This document shows, piece after piece, positions 8,641-17,011 of a stretch of DNA of 47,145 nt (the stretch's first letter is position 1; every line of letters begins with the position of its first letter). Below the pieces are notes generated by a model. The model did not search any database. It was not told where the DNA came from and worked only from the letters and a program-made list of their open reading frames with translations. The translations under genes were made by a program, and so were the position numbers. Origin of the DNA: Kitasatospora sp. DSM 101779 (GTDB taxonomy: Bacteria; Actinomycetota; Actinomycetes; Streptomycetales; Streptomycetaceae); NCBI RefSeq assembly GCF_025655475.1, contig NZ_JAHTIK010000001.1, forward strand, positions 203,389 to 250,533, read 5' to 3'.

Positions 8641-8768
8641 TTCCGCAGTCCATGGCATCAATCACCCCGGATCCAATTCCACCACCGCTTTGCGCCACCG
8701 AGGTACTGCGCAGGAAGGTTTCAGCAACACAGCGACCGCCCGAGACGATCGATTGGCATGGCAGCGCG

Positions 8769-9506
8769 ATGAAGATTGTGACATATTCGATCGCGACAAT
8801 CGCGATGGTTTCACTGACGCTACCGCTGGAAGCAAGCCAGAAAGTTGACCCCACCCCGAGGGGAATTCCGGGGGTTTGGTCACTCGACTGGTCCGACGAA
8901 TTCTCTGGAACACAGGTCGACCTGACCAAGTGGAACGTCGCCGGTCATGCGCCGGGCGGGGCGATCAATTGCTACGACTTCAATCAGGCCCGGGTGTCGA
9001 ACGGATCGCTGCACCTGGTCTTGGAACACCGCACCGACACCTGCGCCGACGGGGCTGAAACGCGTCCGTACGTGTCAGGCAGCGTCTCCGCCAAGGCGAC
9101 GTTCACGTCAGGAGCTTTCGAGGCGCGAATCAACGTTCCCGCGGCCCTTAATGGGCGCGTCGCGAACTTCCCCGCCTTTTGGCTGGTCGCCTGGCCGGCG
9201 GTGGGTGAGATCGACATATGGGAGGGCCTGAACACATCCGGCAGCTGCTGGTCCGTGCATCCTCAACCGAACGATCAGGCGCCGGCGGGATGCGTGGCGC
9301 CGACCACCGGATGGCACACGTTCGGCGCGGAGTGGGTTGCCGGACAGCGCGTCGATGTGTACTACGACGGGCGGAAGGTCGGCTCGATGCCCTGGACGGG
9401 GGTGAACGGCCAGTATCCCGTCCTCGACAATGCCGTCGCGACCTGGTCATCCATCCGTGTACCCGCCGACCTCCAGGTGGACTACGTAAGGCACTGGACC
9501 AAGTGA
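8769..9506 (+). CDS. Secreted glycoside hydrolase family 16 (endo-beta-glucanase type)
   Basis: A 245-residue secreted enzyme. Residues 1-22 (MKIVTYSIATIAMVSLTLPL plus EA) form a signal peptide. The GH16 catalytic motif is EIDIWE, giving nucleophile E147, D149 and acid/base E152. LDWSDEFSG, FWLVAWPAVG and WHTFGAEWVAGQRVDVYYDG are family blocks, and the single domain fills the mature protein. Such enzymes cleave beta-1,3 or mixed-linked glucans outside the cell, feeding on fungal or plant walls. The sequence before and at the start of the gene is visibly less GC-rich than its neighbours, and it sits between an IS3 relic and an RCC1 relic, so recent acquisition is plausible. The ribosome site is weak. 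Confidence 0.9.
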   Translation: MKIVTYSIATIAMVSLTLPLEASQKVDPTPRGIPGVWSLDWSDEFSGTQVDLTKWNVAGHAPGGAINCYDFNQARVSNGSLHLVLEHRTDTCADGAETRPYVSGSVSAKATFTSGAFEARINVPAALNGRVANFPAFWLVAWPAVGEIDIWEGLNTSGSCWSVHPQPNDQAPAGCVAPTTGWHTFGAEWVAGQRVDVYYDGRKVGSMPWTGVNGQYPVLDNAVATWSSIRVPADLQVDYVRHWTK

Positions 9507-10313
9507 CGGACAATTCCGTGAACCTCAGGACGGACATGCACGATGGGTCCCGGCCTCAACGGGGCACGCCGGACACGGGACGGCGAATACCTCGGCGGGC
9601 ACGGTCCGGCCGGCCGCAGCGCCATCCGGTGCGATGCGGCCCCGAGTTGCCCACACCCGTCCCGGCACTACCGGCATCCAATGGGCGGCCGGCGGCCGCG
9701 AGCGCACTGTCGCCCTCCTCAGCGACAACACCGTCCGCTCCTGGGGCGCCAACGGCTCCGACCGACTCGGCAACGGCACCACCACCGCCGGCAGCACACC
9801 AGTGACCGCCCTCACCGCCTCACCGCCCTCACCGGCGTCGACAAGATCGCCGCCCTGCCGCCGGCGACTTGGGCCTCGCCAACTGACCCACCGACAGAAC
9901 ACCACGGCGACCCGGCCCGGCACACCCCACCAAGCCGGGTCGCCGACCCCACTCAGTGCCGGCCCCCGACACCTCGAAGCTGATCGACAACCAAGCCCCG
10001 GCCCGGCTCGATTGTCGTAGCCGACACCCTGCGCAACTCCTACGCAGGACAGCCCAACCACTGCCCAGCCGGGCGACGTCCGGGCTTCGACCCCGAAGCG
10101 CCCGGTCCCCCCACCGCTCGCAGCGCTGCCGGCCTCGCCCTCGCGCCTCCGTCTCCCGTACAGCGCCGCTGAGCACAGGCTCCACCTGAAGTGCACCCGC
10201 TACCAGCAGCTGCATCCTCCCGACCATCGGTGAAGGCGAACTCGCAGGCGAGCGATAGGGTCACCCGCGTGCGGTCCTGACGCAGACCCACCGCAGGCGG
10301 CACGGGAGGCCGG
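9507..10313. other. Gene-poor region apart from an RCC1 fragment
   Basis: Besides the RCC1 relic at 9634-9880, I see no supported gene between the GH16 and WGR genes. The ribosome site of the WGR gene (GGGAGG) is at the right edge. Confidence 0.4.
9634..9880 (+). pseudogene. RCC1-repeat protein fragment
   Basis: The frame starting at 9634 encodes one recognisable RCC1 repeat: WAAGGRERTVALLSDNTVRS followed by WGANGSDRLGNGTTTAGSTP. The next repeat appears to start as LTGVDKIAALP but in a different frame, so at least one frameshift is present. Bacterial RCC1 proteins carry five or more such repeats in a beta propeller, so this is a small relic. The N-terminal sequence before the repeat is not recognisable. 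Confidence 0.75.
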
Positions 10314-11276
10314 ATGACCAGATGGCGGCGGTTCGAGCGGCAAGAGGCAACGCTCGAATACTGGGAGATCCGTCAGGAAGGCATCCGCTGCTTCCTCCGC
10401 TGGGGCTCCGACCGAACCCCCGGCAAGGCGAGCACAACAATCCTCGACGACGAGGAACAAGCGCGGCGCCACGCAGTACGCAAGATCAACGATCGTCTTC
10501 GCAAGGGCTTCACCGAGGTGGAGTCTCCTTGCGATCCCGCAGAAGCCGAGGCCGGGACACCGGTGCTGGACGTCATCACCAGGGCCGCCGGCACCTACGC
10601 GCCGGTGCCGGAGTTCCTGCCGGTCGACGGTTTCGACCAGGTCTTTCGCTGCGCGCGCACGCCCGACCACCCGATGGGCTTCTTCGAGTACTACGTGCTG
10701 CGCGAGCAGGGTCGCAGCGCGGTCCGCTTCGCAGTGCGAGCCGGCAGCCACCAGGACGCGGTGGTTGCCGGGTTCCTGGACTTCCTCTGCTCCAGGCGTG
10801 ACCTCGCCTTCGACGGCCGGTCCCACCACAAGGTGGCATTGCCGAGTCCGGTCGGGTCCTTCGACCACGCGCTGTTCTGCTCGCCGGCGCTGGGCCGGGC
10901 CTGCGCCGCGTATCCGGCAGCGGCAGCGCGGGTCGCGACAGCCTTCCCCATTTTCAACTGCGAGATCGGGGACGAGGATCCGGAGGTGCTGGTTGACGCC
11001 CGCATCCACGGTCACGCCTCGCTGCCCTACAGCGACTGGGGACGATCGCCATATCCCGCCGTTGACCTGCGCTTCGACATCCAGCCGTCGTTATATCGAC
11101 CGTCACCGAAGTTCAAGATCTATCGGCCGAGCGACGTCCAGAAGCTCCTGGACGTACTGCCGACGGCATCGCCACAGAGCTGGCTGGAGGTGCGGTCCTT
11201 CCGAGGCGAGACCGCGTGCCTGCAACCCGACACGACCATGTCCTTCACTGACGTGTTGTCCCTTCTGATCGACTGA
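10314..11276 (+). CDS. WGR-domain protein of unknown function
   Basis: A 320-residue protein. Residues 8-75 form a WGR domain: RFERQEATLEYWEIRQEG, CFLRWGSDRTPGKAS, then the acidic DDEEQARRHAVRKINDRLRKGF. WGR domains are found in PARPs, MolR-like regulators and toxin-associated proteins and are thought to bind nucleic acid. Residues 90-320 show no family that I recognise; they contain aromatic-rich stretches such as MGFFEYYVLRE and VDLRFDIQPSLYRPSPKFKIYR. ATG 10314 has GGGAGG 5-6 nt upstream. No catalytic PARP domain is present. It stands alone, so the partner or target is unknown. Confidence 0.8.
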   Translation: MTRWRRFERQEATLEYWEIRQEGIRCFLRWGSDRTPGKASTTILDDEEQARRHAVRKINDRLRKGFTEVESPCDPAEAEAGTPVLDVITRAAGTYAPVPEFLPVDGFDQVFRCARTPDHPMGFFEYYVLREQGRSAVRFAVRAGSHQDAVVAGFLDFLCSRRDLAFDGRSHHKVALPSPVGSFDHALFCSPALGRACAAYPAAAARVATAFPIFNCEIGDEDPEVLVDARIHGHASLPYSDWGRSPYPAVDLRFDIQPSLYRPSPKFKIYRPSDVQKLLDVLPTASPQSWLEVRSFRGETACLQPDTTMSFTDVLSLLID

Positions 11277-11448
11277 AGAAACGGCCTGGCTGCCGTCGGC
11301 CGCAGTCCCTGGGCTTCCCAACGTCAACAAGCCGCAGCGGTGAACCTCTCGGTCACGGCAGTAGCCGGAAGTGAACGACTCTCCATGCCGAAGGCCCACC
11401 GCAGCTCCTCAGCCAGGGATCCACGGGCTGACCGCGTCCATCGGGCGA

Positions 11449-12096
11449 TCAGTGCCAGTAGTGGTCGTTCCAGGTGCCGCACGGCCACTGGATGATCTTC
11501 TCGCCGGCGGTGGTGCTTGCGCCGGGGACGGCCAGGCACTGGCCACTGTTGTGGTTCACGATGTGGAGCCGGTTGGTGGAGTCCAGCACGAAGGCCCAGT
11601 AGTGGTCGCTCCAGGTGCCGCAGGGCCACTGGATGACCTGGGTGCCGGCCACTGTGCTGGCGCCGGGGACGGCCAGGCACTGCTGGCTGTTGTAGTTCTG
11701 GACGTGGTACCAGTAGACGCCGATGGAGTCCTTGAACTGGTAGTAGGCGGACCAGTAGTGGTCGTTCCAGCTGCCGCACGGCCACTGGATCAGCCCGGTG
11801 CCGGCAGCGGTGCTGCCGCCCGGGACGGCCAGGCACTGGCCGCTGTTGTTGTTGACGATGTGGTCGTAGGCCCCGTTGAAGCCGAGGCTCCGGACGGCCT
11901 TGTCGCCACCACCAGCCGAAAGCAGGGCTTGCAGCTGCTCCGGGGAGAGTGAGGTGGATCCCCGCAGGGCGTCCTGGACGGTGCCACCCACTTGGGCGGC
12001 CGGGTGCGCCGCGGCGGTGCCAGCGGCGGTGAAGGCGAACGCCGCGACGGTGAGCACCGCCACCGCGGCCCGTGCGAGACGACCGGGTACATGCAC
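11449..12096 (-). CDS. Secreted ricin-type beta-trefoil lectin
   Basis: A 215-residue secreted protein. From GTG 12096 the N-terminus has a signal peptide ending near TAAGTAAAHPAA. A short linker (about residues 35-75) precedes a ricin-type beta trefoil built of three repeats, each with NxxSxQCLAVPGxST and IQWPCGxWxDHYW. The QW and cysteine positions are those of carbohydrate-binding RICIN domains. The DNA repeats behind them are also very similar to one another. GTG 12096 is preferred because GAGG lies 5 nt upstream; a TTG at 12108 preceded by AGGAG is an alternative. There is no attached enzyme domain, so it probably acts as a free or cell-associated lectin. Confidence 0.88.
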   Translation of the reverse strand: MHVPGRLARAAVAVLTVAAFAFTAAGTAAAHPAAQVGGTVQDALRGSTSLSPEQLQALLSAGGGDKAVRSLGFNGAYDHIVNNNSGQCLAVPGGSTAAGTGLIQWPCGSWNDHYWSAYYQFKDSIGVYWYHVQNYNSQQCLAVPGASTVAGTQVIQWPCGTWSDHYWAFVLDSTNRLHIVNHNSGQCLAVPGASTTAGEKIIQWPCGTWNDHYWH

Positions 12097-12235
12097 GTCG
12101 ATCCTCAAGGCGACTCCTGTCGGATGGGCTGCCAGGGCGTGCCGGCCGGGAGTGCCGATGCCACGCTCCCCCGCCCGGCCAGCACCCACCCAACCCCCGC
12201 CGGGCATCCATCCAACACCCACAAATTAGCCATGT

Positions 12236-13140
12236 TCACGACAGTCCGGCCGCGGCGACGGTCGGTCGGCCCGCGAGGACGCTCGTAGGCGTCGTGATGG
12301 GACTCAGGTGCTGTCGGGCAGCGCACCTTGGTCGGCGGAGACTCCCCGCACACTCGGAGACGGTGATCCGCTGGGCGATGATCGGCGTGATGGTCCGCCG
12401 GCTCGAGGCCGAACAGCCAACCGGCAGGGCCCACGGCTCCTGGCCTGCTCGGGTCAGGTGTCGCAGCTCCGTCCCAGCCTGGGGCGCTGCGAGCATGTTC
12501 ACAGCCCGAAGGCGGACCGCCCCGTCCGGATCATCGAGCAGTTCGCCCGCCAGCGACAGCAACACGCCGCCCACAGAAGGCCGGTCAACGAGGAGTCGCC
12601 ACGCGGGATCCATCGCCTCCCTGCACAGCAGGGCGTCCCCGGTCCGCCTCCCTGCCTCGATCACCCGCGTGAGAAGGGAGAGCTGCGACGCCGGGGCATG
12701 CTCGAACAGGCGGGCGACCCGCCAGAGCACGATCTCGCGACTGCAGGGTCCCTCGACGTCCGGAACGAACCACACGTCCTCGAATCGTGGCCGCACCGCA
12801 GCATCGGAGAACACCTCGACCAATCGATCCAGATGACGCACAGCGGAATCGGGTTCGGGACCGGCCGAAGCATAGACAGCGGCGACCCACATCACCGCAT
12901 CGTCCCCACACAGCACGTCCGCAAGGACCGCTCGTGCCGCTGTGGCGGCATCCTGGTCGGTCCGTGGGTCGGCTGCGGCCTCACCGAGGGCCGGCAGCAC
13001 GGACAACCGTACCGACGGGTCCGTCTCCACCCGCCACCGCTCCAGCAGCCGGGCGACGCCGCCCGCCAGGGGGAACCGCTGCCCGCCGCACTGCCGGCTC
13101 CGGGTCCGGGTCCGGGTCCGGGTCCGCGAGCAAAGGTTCG
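12236..13140 (-). pseudogene. HEAT-repeat protein, frameshifted and truncated
   Basis: The main frame (13030 to about 12430) carries helical repeats typical of bacterial HEAT/PBS lyase-like proteins: VETDPSVRLSVLPALGEAAA, LLDDPDGAVRLRAVNMLAA. Directly upstream, LLADPDPDPDPEPAVRRAAV (about 13135-13070) is another repeat but in a different frame. The two join properly (AVRRAAV to LAGGVARLLERW) if one base is removed at the run of five G at 13065-13069. Downstream of residue 200 the protein no longer looks like HEAT sequence. The gene lacks most of its N-terminus and probably its C-terminus. A single-base sequencing error at the G run cannot be excluded for the frameshift itself. Confidence 0.7.
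13100..13130. repeat. Hexanucleotide tandem repeat (CGGGTC)n
   Basis: About four to five tandem copies of a six-base unit. Read on the minus strand it encodes the DPDPDPDP tract of the HEAT-repeat relic. Such repeats expand and contract by slippage and may have contributed to the decay of that gene. Confidence 0.7.
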
Positions 13141-13165
13141 GGCTGCCGTCCAGTCCTCTGAACCC

Positions 13166-13208
13166 GTGATGTCGGCGAGGGTGTTCCCGTGGCCGTCGCC
13201 GACATCAC
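13166..13208. terminator. Perfect 13-bp inverted repeat, probable terminator
   Basis: GTGATGTCGGCGA (13166-13178) and TCGCCGACATCAC (13196-13208) pair perfectly around a 17-base loop. The hairpin begins 22 bases after the stop codon of the hydrolase gene at 13230. There is no U-run, which is usual for Streptomyces terminators. Confidence 0.65.
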
Positions 13209-13229
13209 GTGGAGCCCGCCGGGTCGGTG

Positions 13230-14159
13230 TCAGCGGACCGGTTCGAGATGGTCGGCGCCCGGGCGGCCGGCGTTCAGCTGGGCGGCGAGGAAGCGGGCAG
13301 CGCGGTCGAGTGCGGCGTCCGCCTCGTCGAGGCGGCCGTAGTGGTGCTGGAAGACGTGCGGGAGGCCGGGGCCGACTTCGAGCGTGACCTCGACGCCGTC
13401 GGCACCCGCACGGCCGGCCAGCCGGACCGCGTCGTCGAGGAGCACCTCGTTCGCACCGACCTGCACGAGGAGTGGGGGCAGTCCGGTGAGGTCGGCGAAC
13501 ACCGGGCTGGCCAGGGGATGCGCCCTGTCGCCTGCGCCCACGTAGAGATCGGCGTAGGCGCGCAGGTCGGCCTCGGTGAAAATGGGGTCGGCGCTCTCCT
13601 TGGAACGGATGCTTCCTCCAGCGAGGGTGAGGTCGGCCCAAGGAGAGAAGACGACCACGGCGGCCGGTTGCGGCAGTCCGGCCTCCCTGGCGGCGAGCAG
13701 CGTGGCGATGCTCAATCCGCCACCGGCGGAGTCACCGGCCAGGACGAGGTCCCGTGGGTCGGTGCCCGCCGCCAGCAGCTCGCGGTAGGCCGCGAGCCCG
13801 TCGTCGACGGCCGCGGGAAAAGGGTGCTCGGGCGCCAGCCGGTAGTCCACCGACGTCGCGCACAGCCCGGCGCGGCGGGCCAGTTCACCGACCAGCCCCG
13901 CGTGGGTGTCCGGCGAGCCGATGACGTAGCCGCCGCCGTGCAGGTAGAGCAGTCGGCCGCGGCCGGAGGCTCCGGCCGGTTCCAGCTCCAGGGTCGGTCG
14001 CCCGCCCAGGACGGACCTGCGGGTGGCCACGTCCGCCGGCGCGGGGCGGGTGAGGGCCGCGGCGAAGCCGCTGCGCTGCTCCTCGGGAGTGGGACGCGTC
14101 TCGCTGCGTGGGGCGGAACGGAGTATGGCGTCCAGGGCGTCGCGCTGCTGTCGGGACAT
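13230..14159 (-). CDS. HSL-type alpha/beta hydrolase (esterase/lipase)
   Basis: A 309-residue hydrolase of the alpha/beta-hydrolase_3 (hormone-sensitive lipase, family IV) group. The oxyanion motif HGGGY is at residues 74-78, followed by YRLAPEHPFPAAVDD; the nucleophile is S144 in GDSAGG. The C-terminal acid and histidine lie in GANEVLLDDAVRLA and GLPHVFQHH. ATG 14159 follows GGAGG at 7 nt, so the upstream in-frame ATG at 14207, inside the operator, is rejected. It is divergent from the MarR gene at 14270 across three operator-like dyads, so it is very likely repressed by that MarR protein. Substrates are probably short-chain esters, but none can be named. Confidence 0.93.
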   Translation of the reverse strand: MSRQQRDALDAILRSAPRSETRPTPEEQRSGFAAALTRPAPADVATRRSVLGGRPTLELEPAGASGRGRLLYLHGGGYVIGSPDTHAGLVGELARRAGLCATSVDYRLAPEHPFPAAVDDGLAAYRELLAAGTDPRDLVLAGDSAGGGLSIATLLAAREAGLPQPAAVVVFSPWADLTLAGGSIRSKESADPIFTEADLRAYADLYVGAGDRAHPLASPVFADLTGLPPLLVQVGANEVLLDDAVRLAGRAGADGVEVTLEVGPGLPHVFQHHYGRLDEADAALDRAARFLAAQLNAGRPGADHLEPVR

Positions 14160-14187
14160 GTGGGGCCTCCATGGGTCGGGTGCGAGG

Positions 14188-14207
14188 ATGGATTCCTTGG
14201 AATCCAT
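14188..14207. promoter_or_regulatory. MarR operator O1, perfect palindrome
   Basis: ATGGATTCC-TT-GGAATCCAT: arms of 9 bp with a 2-base centre. It lies 29 bases upstream of the hydrolase ATG. The core GATTCC-N2-GGAATC recurs at 14240-14253. The palindrome length and location match MarR-family operators. Confidence 0.75.
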
Positions 14208-14223
14208 CTGCCAGACCCCAACC

Positions 14224-14253
14224 GGATTCCGAGGAAGATGATTCCTGGGAATC
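14224..14253. promoter_or_regulatory. MarR operators O2 and O3
   Basis: GATTCC-TG-GGAATC at 14240-14253 is a second good dyad, 17 bases before the MarR GTG. Directly left of it, GGATTCC-GA-GGAAGA (14224-14238) is a degenerate third copy. Binding here would shut off the regulator's own gene, so autoregulation is likely. Confidence 0.65.
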
Positions 14254-14269
14254 TACTGGAAGGCCCAAT

Positions 14270-14716
14270 GTGAGCCACATCACTCCGATCTTCGCCGATC
14301 TGGTCCGCGTCGAGACCCGGCTCTACAACGCCGTGAGCGTCCGGTTGCGCGCCGAACAAGGACTGGGGCTGGGGCAGTTCGAGCTCCTGGAGATCATCGA
14401 CCGCGTGCCGGGGTGCCGTGTGCTCGACATCGTCGGCGAACTGGCGATCACCGTGGGGGCCGTCAGCAAGGCGGTCGACCGGCTGGTGGCCGCGGGCTGG
14501 TGCCTGCGGGTCCCACACCCCCAGGACCGCCGCTCGTCCGTCCTCCGCCTCACCTCCGCGGGTGAGGAGCAGTTGTCCGCTTCCCGCCCCATTGTCGAAA
14601 GCGAGCTCGTCGCACTGACCGCGGCGGTCCCCCCTGACGACCTGGCCCGCATCGCCTCGACCCTGGCCGCCCTTCGCGCAACACTCGAGGCGAGCAGCCA
14701 CGGCAGCCCGGGATGA
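14270..14716 (+). CDS. MarR-family transcriptional regulator
   Basis: A 148-residue winged-helix regulator. LGLGQFELLEIIDRVPG, DIVGELAITVGAVSKAVDRLVAAGW (recognition helix) and the wing DRRSSVLRLTSAGEEQL are classic MarR features. The start is GTG 14270, supported by GGAAGG 7 nt upstream; an overlapping ATG at 14268 is out of frame. Three copies of a GATTCC-type dyad lie immediately upstream and reach to the divergent hydrolase gene, making these its likely targets. No ligand can be inferred. Confidence 0.93.
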   Translation: MSHITPIFADLVRVETRLYNAVSVRLRAEQGLGLGQFELLEIIDRVPGCRVLDIVGELAITVGAVSKAVDRLVAAGWCLRVPHPQDRRSSVLRLTSAGEEQLSASRPIVESELVALTAAVPPDDLARIASTLAALRATLEASSHGSPG

Positions 14717-14818
14717 GGGGACATGACCCGCGAACGGCATCCGACCCCCAGAGTCGAACGACACTGCTCGGCCTCACAAGGCCGACATCAGGAATTCAGC
14801 GCCCCCCGCCCCGGCAGG

Positions 14819-14956
14819 CATGAGCCCGCGGCTTCACACGTCGCGGCCAGGCCAGCAGGTGGCGGGCGGCCGGCCGCCCTGTCCCGGGCCGACCACGGCG
14901 CCATCGGCGACAATCCCGACCTCATCCTCGCCGGACAGACCCTCCATCTCCCCTGA
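14819..14956 (+). pseudogene. Orphan LysM domain tail
   Basis: The end of this frame (GAIGDNPDLILAGQTLHLP, then TGA) is the unmistakable C-terminal half of a LysM peptidoglycan-binding domain as found at the end of Streptomyces Rpf-type and transglycosylase proteins. The preceding residues (AARPAGGGRPAALSRADH) are a degraded version of the first half of the LysM. No signal peptide or catalytic domain precedes it. A related tail occurs at 43761-44120. Confidence 0.75.
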
Positions 14957-15310
14957 CGCCTGTGGCCGACTCCAGGTCGCGGGGCCGCCATGCGGGGAGC
15001 ACCGCTCCGCCCGCACCTCGTCCGGCGCAGCGGGTGCCGGAGGGAGCTCGGACCGGGTGTCGCGCGGTGCGAGGGGCCGCGGCAGGGAGCGGTCGCGGTC
15101 CGGCCGGCCGGCCCACCGGGCCGGATCGCACTGCGTGGATCAGGCACTGTTCTGCCATGCCGTGGAGCGGTTTCGCGGCCCGCGGGGTTGTCCGCGGGTA
15201 GGCGGGAGCGGAGGTCCGCGGGCATGGGGCCGGGCGGTCGGGTCGCGGCGGGGTACGGGGATCGGCAGGCCGGCGTCGACGCTGCCGCGCAGGGCACGCA
15301 GGTCCCGATC
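14957..15310. other. Intergenic region, nothing recognised
   Basis: About 350 bases between the LysM tail and the end of the next MarR gene. Open frames exist on both strands but none shows family motifs. Confidence 0.4.
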
Positions 15311-15805
15311 TCAGTCTTCCTGCCGGGCCGCGTCCGGCTGGGCGTGGTCCGCGTCCGGGCTCGGCACCTGGTGAAGCTTCGTCAGCAGGGCGATCAGCGC
15401 CTGGCGTTCGGCCGCATCGAGAGGGGACAGCAGCTCCTCGTTGGCGCGTTCGCCCAGCTCGGCGCAGCGTCGCAGGGTTCGGGTCCCCTTCGTCGTCACC
15501 GTCACGGCGTTCTTGCGCCGGTCACGCGGATCGGGTTCGCGGACCAGCAACCCGGCGCCCTCCAGGTGGTTGAGGAAGCCGACCAGGTCCTTGGCGTCGA
15601 TGGACAGTCGGCGCACCAGATCGGCCTGGGCGACCGGACCGTACTCGAACACGGCCGCGAGTACGGCGTGGTGCGGCAGCTTCAGTCCTTCCCCGGCGAT
15701 CGCCTCGGCGACCAGGCTGCGGCCGCGGGCCGCCACCCGGCCGACCAGCCAGCTCGGCAGGGACTGGATGTGCTCCAGGGCTCGGAAGGGCTCAGGGGGC
15801 GTCAT
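15311..15805 (-). CDS. MarR-family transcriptional regulator
   Basis: A 164-residue MarR protein. LKLPHHAVLAAVFEYGPVAQ, DLVRRLSIDAKDLVGFLNHL (recognition helix) and the wing DPRDRRKNAVTVTTKGTRTL are present. No Shine-Dalgarno precedes ATG 15805, so the message may be leaderless. It is divergent from a quinone oxidoreductase gene (15917), with a strong palindrome at 15866-15890 and a weaker one at 15824-15846 in the gap. Control of the oxidoreductase in response to a quinone-like or oxidising compound is the natural reading. Confidence 0.92.
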   Translation of the reverse strand: MTPPEPFRALEHIQSLPSWLVGRVAARGRSLVAEAIAGEGLKLPHHAVLAAVFEYGPVAQADLVRRLSIDAKDLVGFLNHLEGAGLLVREPDPRDRRKNAVTVTTKGTRTLRRCAELGERANEELLSPLDAAERQALIALLTKLHQVPSPDADHAQPDAARQED

Positions 15806-15823
15806 GGCGCAAGGCTAGCGGGT

Positions 15824-15846
15824 AATCGTTGGACATCCCCACGAAT
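15824..15846. promoter_or_regulatory. Weaker MarR operator near the regulator start
   Basis: AATCGTTGG-acatc-CCCACGAAT: seven of nine arm positions are symmetric. It lies about 20-40 bases upstream of the marR ATG and shares the TTGG/CCAA-type core with the strong operator at 15866. It may serve autoregulation. Confidence 0.45.
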
Positions 15847-15865
15847 CTCCCCGTAGGCTGCCGCC

Positions 15866-15890
15866 AATTCATTGGGGATCCCAATGAATT
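15866..15890. promoter_or_regulatory. Strong MarR operator upstream of quinone oxidoreductase
   Basis: AATTCATTGGG-N3-CCCAATGAATT: perfect 11-bp arms around three bases. It is A/T-rich in a very GC-rich region and ends 26 bases before the oxidoreductase ATG, where bound repressor would block transcription initiation. Confidence 0.75.
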
Positions 15891-15916
15891 CTGTTCCGCA
15901 CTCCGGAGGTGTGTCC

Positions 15917-16840
15917 ATGCGTCGCGTCCGCTACGAGGTCAACGGTGGTCCCGAGGTCCTCTTCGTCGAGGAGACCCCCGCTCCCGAACCGGGCACCGGG
16001 GAGCTGCTCGTCCGGACAGAGGCGATCGGAATCTCGCTCCCCACTGTCCGGAAGGTTCGCGAGGGCAATGGGCCCGGCGTCCTCGGCGGCGAGGTGGCGG
16101 GCACGGTCGCCGCCGTCGGCGAAGGTGTCACCGGGTTTGCGCCGGGTGACCGCGTCACCGGCATCTGCTTCTCCCACTCGTACGCCGAACTGGCCCTGGT
16201 GCACCAGGCATTCGCCTCGCACGTCCCCGACCGGGCCGGCGCCGCCGACGCGATCGCACTGGTCCGCAGCGGCCTGGTGGCGCGCGGGGCCTACGAGGCG
16301 GGCCGCCCCGCTCCGGGCGACTCCGTGCTGGTGACGGCGGCGGCCAGCGCGGTCGGCACCCTCGCGCTGCAGTACGCCAAGGCCGGCGGGGCCTCCCGCG
16401 TGGTCGCGGCCGTCAGCAGCGCGGGCAAGGCGGACTTCGTTCGGGCGATGGGCGCCGACGAGGTCGTTCTCTATGCGGACGACACCTGGGGCGAGCCGGT
16501 CGACGTGGTCCTCGACGGCGTCGGTGGCGACCTCCTCGGGCCGGCCGTACGCGCCCTCGCCCCCGGCGGGCGGCTGGTCGCCTTCAGCTCCGGCGGCGGC
16601 ACGGTCGACGCCTTTGAACTGCTCGTACGCAGCGCCTCGGTGATCGGCTTCCAGATGGCGGCCATCGCCCGGAACCAGCCCGAGCTGTACGCCCGTTGGC
16701 TCGGCGAGCTGTGGGAGCTCCACCGCGAGGGCGTGCTCCGCACCAGCGTCCACGCCGAGATACCGCTCGCGGAGGCCGCCCGCGCCCACGAGATCGTCGA
16801 GTCCCGCCGCAACCTCGGCAAGGTCGTGCTCGTCCCGTAG
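15917..16840 (+). CDS. Zinc-independent quinone oxidoreductase (MDR superfamily)
   Basis: A 307-residue medium-chain reductase of the quinone oxidoreductase type. The N-terminal GroES-like domain contains GPGVLGGEVAGTVAAVGEGV and FAPGDRV; the NADPH-binding motif AAASAVG lies in DSVLVTAAASAVGTLALQYA. The catalytic and structural zinc ligands of true alcohol dehydrogenases are missing. The C-terminal segment IPLAEAARAHEIVESRRNLG is typical. ATG 15917 has GGAGG 7 nt upstream; the in-frame ATG at 15872 lies inside the operator and is rejected. It is likely under control of the divergent MarR. Confidence 0.93.
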   Translation: MRRVRYEVNGGPEVLFVEETPAPEPGTGELLVRTEAIGISLPTVRKVREGNGPGVLGGEVAGTVAAVGEGVTGFAPGDRVTGICFSHSYAELALVHQAFASHVPDRAGAADAIALVRSGLVARGAYEAGRPAPGDSVLVTAAASAVGTLALQYAKAGGASRVVAAVSSAGKADFVRAMGADEVVLYADDTWGEPVDVVLDGVGGDLLGPAVRALAPGGRLVAFSSGGGTVDAFELLVRSASVIGFQMAAIARNQPELYARWLGELWELHREGVLRTSVHAEIPLAEAARAHEIVESRRNLGKVVLVP

Positions 16841-17011
16841 GAGCTGTCCGACAGATCCCGTGACGGCTCGAGCGGCCAGGACCTCTCCCGGCCTTCGCTT
16901 CAGCGGCGCGAAAGGCCGGCCGAACCACCCGCACTGCGACAGCGGCACGCCCGCGAGCGCGGAGAACATTCGGCGCAGGTGGTGCTCCGAGGTGGCGCCG
17001 CGAAACGTTTC

